Origin: Pseudomonadota bacterium
Lineage (GTDB): Bacteria > Pseudomonadota > Gammaproteobacteria > Burkholderiales > Burkholderiaceae
Assembly (NCBI GenBank): GCA_963205525.1
Contig: CAUJJP010000067.1
Span: forward strand, 1 to 6,543
DNA: 6,543 nt
Direction of reading: 5' to 3'
Shown here: in pieces, positions 4,135 through 6,543 of the stretch
How positions within the stretch are numbered: the stretch's first letter is position 1
Layout: every line of letters starts with the position of its first letter
Program-made: the position numbers and the translations under genes
The notes under the pieces: generated by a model
Seen by the model: only the letters and a program-made list of their open reading frames with translations
The model's database searches: none
What the model was told of the DNA's origin: nothing

Positions 4135-5724
4135 ATGTGTGCCCGCCCGGTCCCCGCCCGCCCCGTCCCCGTCCGCCACCGCCTGGGCTGCGCCCTGCTG
4201 GCGGCGGCGCTGGCGCTGCCGGCGCTGCCGCTGAGGGCACAGGTGGGCGCCGCGGCCCCGGCGTCACCCGCACCACCGTCGATCGGCCTGGCGCCGAACG
4301 CCCTGCCCGCGCTGGGCGACGCCGCCACCGAGGCCCTGGACGTGCCCGAGGAGGCGCGCCTGGGGCACGAGATCCTGCGCGCGGCGCGCGGCGACCCGGC
4401 CTGGCTGGACGACCCGGTGCTGCTGGCCTATGTGGGCGGGATCTTCGATTCGCTGCTCGCCGCCGCGCGCGCCAGCGGCCAGCTCGGCGCCGACATCGAC
4501 CGCCCCTTCGCCTGGACCTGCTTCCTGGTGCGCGACGCCAGCGTCAACGCCTTCGCCCTGCCGGGCGGGCTGATCGGCGTCCACCTGGGGTTGATCGCGA
4601 TGACCGAGCATCCCGACGAGCTGGCTTCGGTGCTCGCCCACGAGCTGACCCACGTCACCCAGCGCCACATCGCACGCAGCCTGGGCGGTGCCCAGCGCAG
4701 CAGCCTGATCGCCCTGGCCGCCATGTTCGCCGGCCTGGTGCTGGCGGCGCGCGGCGGCAACGCCGACATGGCGCAGGCGGCGATCGCCGGCGGCCAGGCG
4801 GCGATGATCCAGGGCCAGCTCAACTACTCGCGCGACATGGAGCGCGAGGCCGACCGCATCGGCTACGCGCTGCTCGCCGCCAGCGGCCGCAACCCGGCGG
4901 CGATGTCCTCGATGTTCGAGAAGCTGGGGCAGGCGAACCGGCTCAACGACAGCGGCAGCTTCCCCTACCTGCGCAGCCACCCGCTGGACACCGAGCGGAT
5001 TGCCGACGCGCGCGCGCGCGCCCCGGGGTCGGAGCTGACGCTGCCGGCACCGCCGCTGATCTACCGCCTGATGCGCGAGCGCGCGCGGGTGCTGATGGAC
5101 CCCGGCGCCACCGCCTTGCAGCGCGCGCTGGCGGCCCCCGGCAGCGACCTGCCGGCGCTGTACCGGCGCGCCCTGGCCGCTGCCTTGCTGCGCGACGCCG
5201 CGGCCGGCGACGCCGCCTGGCCGGCGCTGCAGGCGGCGCTGCAGCAGCCCGGCCTGGACGCCGACGCGGAGCGCGCGCTGCGCCTGCTGGGTGCGCAGCT
5301 GCAGCTCGCACTCGGCCGGCCGCAGGCGGCGCTGGCCTTGATTGCCGACGCCGACCGCTCGCGGGCGGCCCTGCTGCTGCGCGCCGAGGCCGCGCGCGGC
5401 CTGGGTGGCGCCGCGCTGCACGCCAGCGTGGAGAAGCTGCAGGCCTGGGTCATAGACCACCCGGACGACGACACGGCCTGGTGGGCGCTGTCGCAGGGCG
5501 CGCAGCTGCTGGGCCAGCCGGTGCGCGCGCGCCGCGCCGAGGCCGAGGCGCGCTGGGCGGCGGGAGACCTGGACCGCGCCATCGACGCCCTGGCTGCGGC
5601 GCGCCGCCTGCCGGCGGGCACGGAGGCGATCGAGCTGCACGTGGTGGAGTCGCGCTGGCGCGTGCTGGAGGCGGAACGGCGCCGCCGCATGGAGCAGGCG
5701 CGCCTGGCGGGCGGCGCGCGCTGA
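4135..5724 (+). CDS. bepA: Periplasmic M48 zinc metalloprotease, BepA-like, with TPR-like tail
   Basis: This 529-residue exported protease starts with a signal peptide: basic n-region with R14-H15-R16, hydrophobic core 17-33, and likely cleavage after LRA (35/36). The M48 domain spans about 70-300 and contains NAFALPGGLIGVHLGLI, the zinc motif H169-E170-L-T-H173 in HELTHVTQRH, the glutamate ligand E238 in EREADRIGY, and H282 in RSHPLDTERI. H282 corresponds to the fourth, switch-like histidine of Escherichia coli BepA. The glycine/alanine-rich stretch between HExxH and EAD is typical of BepA. Residues about 330-529 are alanine-rich helical repeats consistent with TPRs. BepA assists LptD assembly and degrades stalled outer-membrane proteins. 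The protein is a little longer than E. coli BepA (487). The ATG at 4135 puts the signal peptide at the N-terminus; an in-frame ATG at 4108 would add nine residues. It is divergent from moaC. Confidence 0.92.
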   Translation: MCARPVPARPVPVRHRLGCALLAAALALPALPLRAQVGAAAPASPAPPSIGLAPNALPALGDAATEALDVPEEARLGHEILRAARGDPAWLDDPVLLAYVGGIFDSLLAAARASGQLGADIDRPFAWTCFLVRDASVNAFALPGGLIGVHLGLIAMTEHPDELASVLAHELTHVTQRHIARSLGGAQRSSLIALAAMFAGLVLAARGGNADMAQAAIAGGQAAMIQGQLNYSRDMEREADRIGYALLAASGRNPAAMSSMFEKLGQANRLNDSGSFPYLRSHPLDTERIADARARAPGSELTLPAPPLIYRLMRERARVLMDPGATALQRALAAPGSDLPALYRRALAAALLRDAAAGDAAWPALQAALQQPGLDADAERALRLLGAQLQLALGRPQAALALIADADRSRAALLLRAEAARGLGGAALHASVEKLQAWVIDHPDDDTAWWALSQGAQLLGQPVRARRAEAEARWAAGDLDRAIDALAAARRLPAGTEAIELHVVESRWRVLEAERRRRMEQARLAGGAR

Positions 5725-5765
5725 TGCGGCGCCGGCCGCCGCGCCGATGAACGCCGAGGGCCGAC

Positions 5766-5883
5766 CGGCGCCGGTGGCCGCAGGTGGGCGCCGGTGGCCG
5801 CAGGTGGCCGCAGGAGGCCGCCGGTGGCCGCCTGTCGCGCCTGTCGCGCCTGTCGCGGCCTGTCGCGGCCTGTCACGGGATGG
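5766..5883. repeat. Tandem array of about 12 units, 9-10 bp each
   Basis: Seven units of exactly 10 bp run from 5766 to 5835, near-consensus GGCCGCMGGT (for example GGCCGCAGGT at 5776 and 5796; GGCCGCCTGT at 5826). They pass into CGCGCCTGT twice (9 bp; 5836, 5845), CGCGGCCTGT twice (5854, 5864) and a last degenerate unit CACGGGATGG (5874). The two halves share the phase and the final GT, so they appear to be one array whose unit has drifted, with the T of CCTGT fixed in the second half. The unit length of about one helical turn and the exact neighbouring copies suggest slippage. It ends about 15 bp before the SWIB -10-like hexamer. Confidence 0.85.
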
Positions 5884-5897
5884 CGGGCGCAGCGGGT

Positions 5898-5903
5898 TAC
5901 CAT
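5898..5903 (+). promoter_or_regulatory. Candidate -10 hexamer of the SWIB gene
   Basis: TACCAT lies 39 bp before the ATG and would give a leader of roughly 25-30 nt containing the GGAGA ribosome site. The expected -35 position falls at the last unit of the tandem array and shows no consensus match. The same hexamer and following bases recur before mntA. This is a motif match only. Confidence 0.35.
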
Positions 5904-5924
5904 CGCCGCCCACCCGACATCGCC

Positions 5925-5929
5925 GGAGA
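5925..5929 (+). promoter_or_regulatory. Ribosome binding site of the SWIB gene
   Basis: GGAGA is followed by seven bases and then the ATG at 5937, an optimal spacing. It decides the start in favour of MATAKKAAD over longer in-frame starts at 5784 that would translate the tandem array. Confidence 0.65.
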
Positions 5930-5936
5930 CGCCCGC

Positions 5937-6224
5937 ATGGCCACCGCCAAGAAAGCCGCTGACGCGGCACCCGCCCGCAAGCCCAACGCCGCCTTCATGA
6001 AGGCGATGAAGCCCAGCGCCGCGCTCGCCGCCGTGGTCGGCGCCGACCCCATCCCGCGCACCGAGGTCACCAAGCGCGTGTGGGCCTACATCAAGGAGCA
6101 CGGCCTGCAGGACGCGAGCAAGAAGACCGAGATCAACGCCGACGCCAAGCTGCGCGCGGTGCTCGGCAAGGACCGGGTGACGATGTTCGAAATGACCAAG
6201 CTCATCAACGCCCACCTGAGCTGA
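5937..6224 (+). CDS. Stand-alone SWIB/MDM2-domain protein
   Basis: This 95-residue protein has a lysine/alanine-rich N-terminal tail (1-24, with KK and ARK) followed by one complete SWIB fold. The signatures are MKPSAALAAVVGADPIPRTEVTKRVWAYIKEHGLQDASKKTEINADAKLRAVLGKDRVTMFEMTKLINAHL in outline: the VVG-x5-PRTEV turn (33-44), VWAYIKEHGLQD (48-59), and the C-terminal FEMTKLINAHL (84-94). SWIB domains are known from eukaryotic SWI/SNF subunits and, in chlamydiae, from a fusion to topoisomerase I. Single-domain copies occur in several proteobacteria, where a DNA- or chromatin-related role is suspected but not established. The basic tail fits nucleic-acid binding. A good Shine-Dalgarno and a -10-like hexamer suggest it is transcribed alone; it converges with uvrA. 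The domain call is secure, the function is not. Confidence 0.9.
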   Translation: MATAKKAADAAPARKPNAAFMKAMKPSAALAAVVGADPIPRTEVTKRVWAYIKEHGLQDASKKTEINADAKLRAVLGKDRVTMFEMTKLINAHLS

Positions 6225-6233
6225 TGCGCCATC

Positions 6234-6255
6234 GGCCGGACGCACAGGCCCGGCC
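6234..6255. terminator. Candidate bidirectional stem-loop between the SWIB gene and uvrA
   Basis: GGCCGG (6234-6239) pairs with CCGGCC (6250-6255) around a 10-nt loop, exactly filling the short gap between the two convergent stop codons. Position favours a shared terminator, but no T-run follows on either strand. Confidence 0.35.
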
Positions 6256-6543
6256 TCAGTTCGGCTGGCGCGCCAGCAGGCCGCGCAGGAAGCGCCCGGT
6301 GTGGCTGGACTCGCAGGCCGCCACCTGGGCCGGGGTGCCGGCCGCCACCAGCCGGCCACCGCCGGCACCGCCTTCGGGGCCGAGGTCGACCACCCAGTCG
6401 GCGCAGCGGATGACGTCCAGGTTGTGCTCGATCACGACCACCGTGTTGCCGGCGTCGCGCAGCTGCAGCAACACCTCCAGCAGCAGCCCGATGTCGTGGA
6501 AGTGCAGCCCGGTGGTCGGTTCGTCCAGGATGTACAGGGTGCG
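6256..6543 (-). CDS. uvrA: UvrA excinuclease ATPase subunit, C-terminal 95 residues (rest outside window)
   Basis: The minus-strand frame is open from the window edge to a TGA at 6258-6256. It contains the Walker B and D-loop of the second ABC ATPase, [16 protein letters not shown] (window residues 3-18, catalytic E8), and the switch histidine in [11 protein letters not shown] (35-45, H40). It then gives [24 protein letters not shown] and the typical end SHTGRFL, near-identical to the C-terminus of known UvrA proteins. UvrA finds bulky DNA lesions and loads UvrB in nucleotide excision repair. The end is normal: only about eight residues follow TGRFL. The upstream part, including the zinc modules and first ATPase, lies beyond the right edge. 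Any LexA control would be at its promoter, which is not visible. Confidence 0.97.
   Translation of the reverse strand, partial: RTLYILDEPTTGLHFHDIGLLLEVLLQLRDAGNTVVVIEHNLDVIRCADWVVDLGPEGGAGGGRLVAAGTPAQVAACESSHTGRFLRGLLARQPN

Larger units (their letters stand above)
5725..5936. other. bepA-SWIB intergenic region carrying a short tandem array
   Basis: The 212 bp between the bepA stop and the SWIB start hold a tandem array (about 5766-5883), then a -10-like TACCAT and a Shine-Dalgarno for the SWIB gene. Frames open through the array on both strands give low-complexity peptides (PVA, ACR, RQA runs) and are not credible genes. No bepA terminator with a T-run is visible. Confidence 0.6.

Noticed and set aside
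3571..4179. 202-codon minus-strand frame overlapping moaC in another phase
   Set aside because: Low-complexity Arg/Gly translation; the moaC frame has all family motifs and normal length.
5766..5883. Tandem array as a CRISPR
   Set aside because: Units are 9-10 bp with no spacers, and there are no cas genes in the window.
5724..5962. Small frames after bepA (ATG 5724 to 5750, ATG 5747 to 5962) chained by stop/start overlaps
   Set aside because: The overlaps look like translational coupling, but the peptides are Arg/Pro/Ala-rich or encoded by the tandem array and lack ribosome sites. Probably chance.
4264..5970. 568- and 435-codon minus-strand open frames opposite bepA
   Set aside because: No motif and biased composition; antisense frame of a GC-rich M48 protease gene, running into the tandem array.

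Overview
The window is GC-rich bacterial chromosome. The gene set (a PglL-type Wzy_C membrane protein, moaC, a BepA-type M48 protease, a stand-alone SWIB protein and uvrA) suggests a high-GC proteobacterium. Burkholderiales is my best guess, with a Lysobacterales-type gammaproteobacterium as the alternative. This is inference from gene content and base composition, with no marker gene to confirm it. No rRNA, tRNA, CRISPR array, insertion sequence or transposase was seen.

Layout. Positions 2-61 (+) hold the last codons of a gene that enters from the left. Positions 163-758 (-) hold a type II toxin-antitoxin pair: a YlcI/YnfO-like antitoxin followed by a RelE/ParE-family toxin, with overlapping stop and start. 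Positions 871-2613 (+) encode a 580-residue polytopic O-antigen ligase/PglL-type oligosaccharyltransferase. Immediately after it comes a second, unrelated toxin-antitoxin pair: an MNT-type nucleotidyltransferase (mntA, 2628-2918) and a HEPN toxin (hepT, 3089-3562) with an exact R-X4-H-X-Y motif. The 170-bp gap between these two genes is packed with consecutive inverted repeats. The last of these holds the hepT ribosome binding site in its loop.

Then comes a core-genome stretch: moaC (-, 3600-4085) for molybdenum cofactor synthesis; divergent from it bepA (+, 4135-5724), a periplasmic M48 metalloprotease with a TPR-like tail; a 212-bp gap containing a tandem array of about 12 units of 9-10 bp; a small SWIB-domain protein (+, 5937-6224); and, convergent with it, the C-terminal end of uvrA (-, from 6543 down to 6256).

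Reading as a whole: housekeeping genes (moaC, bepA, SWIB, uvrA) lie to the right. A variable surface-glycan gene bracketed by two toxin-antitoxin modules lies to the left. The ParE-type module looks lower in GC than its surroundings, which fits acquisition. The most interesting non-coding signals are the multi-hairpin mntA-hepT spacer, the 10-bp-periodic array upstream of the SWIB gene, and a recurring arrangement in which a -10-like hexamer sits only 12-15 bp before the start codon with no Shine-Dalgarno, suggesting leaderless transcripts.
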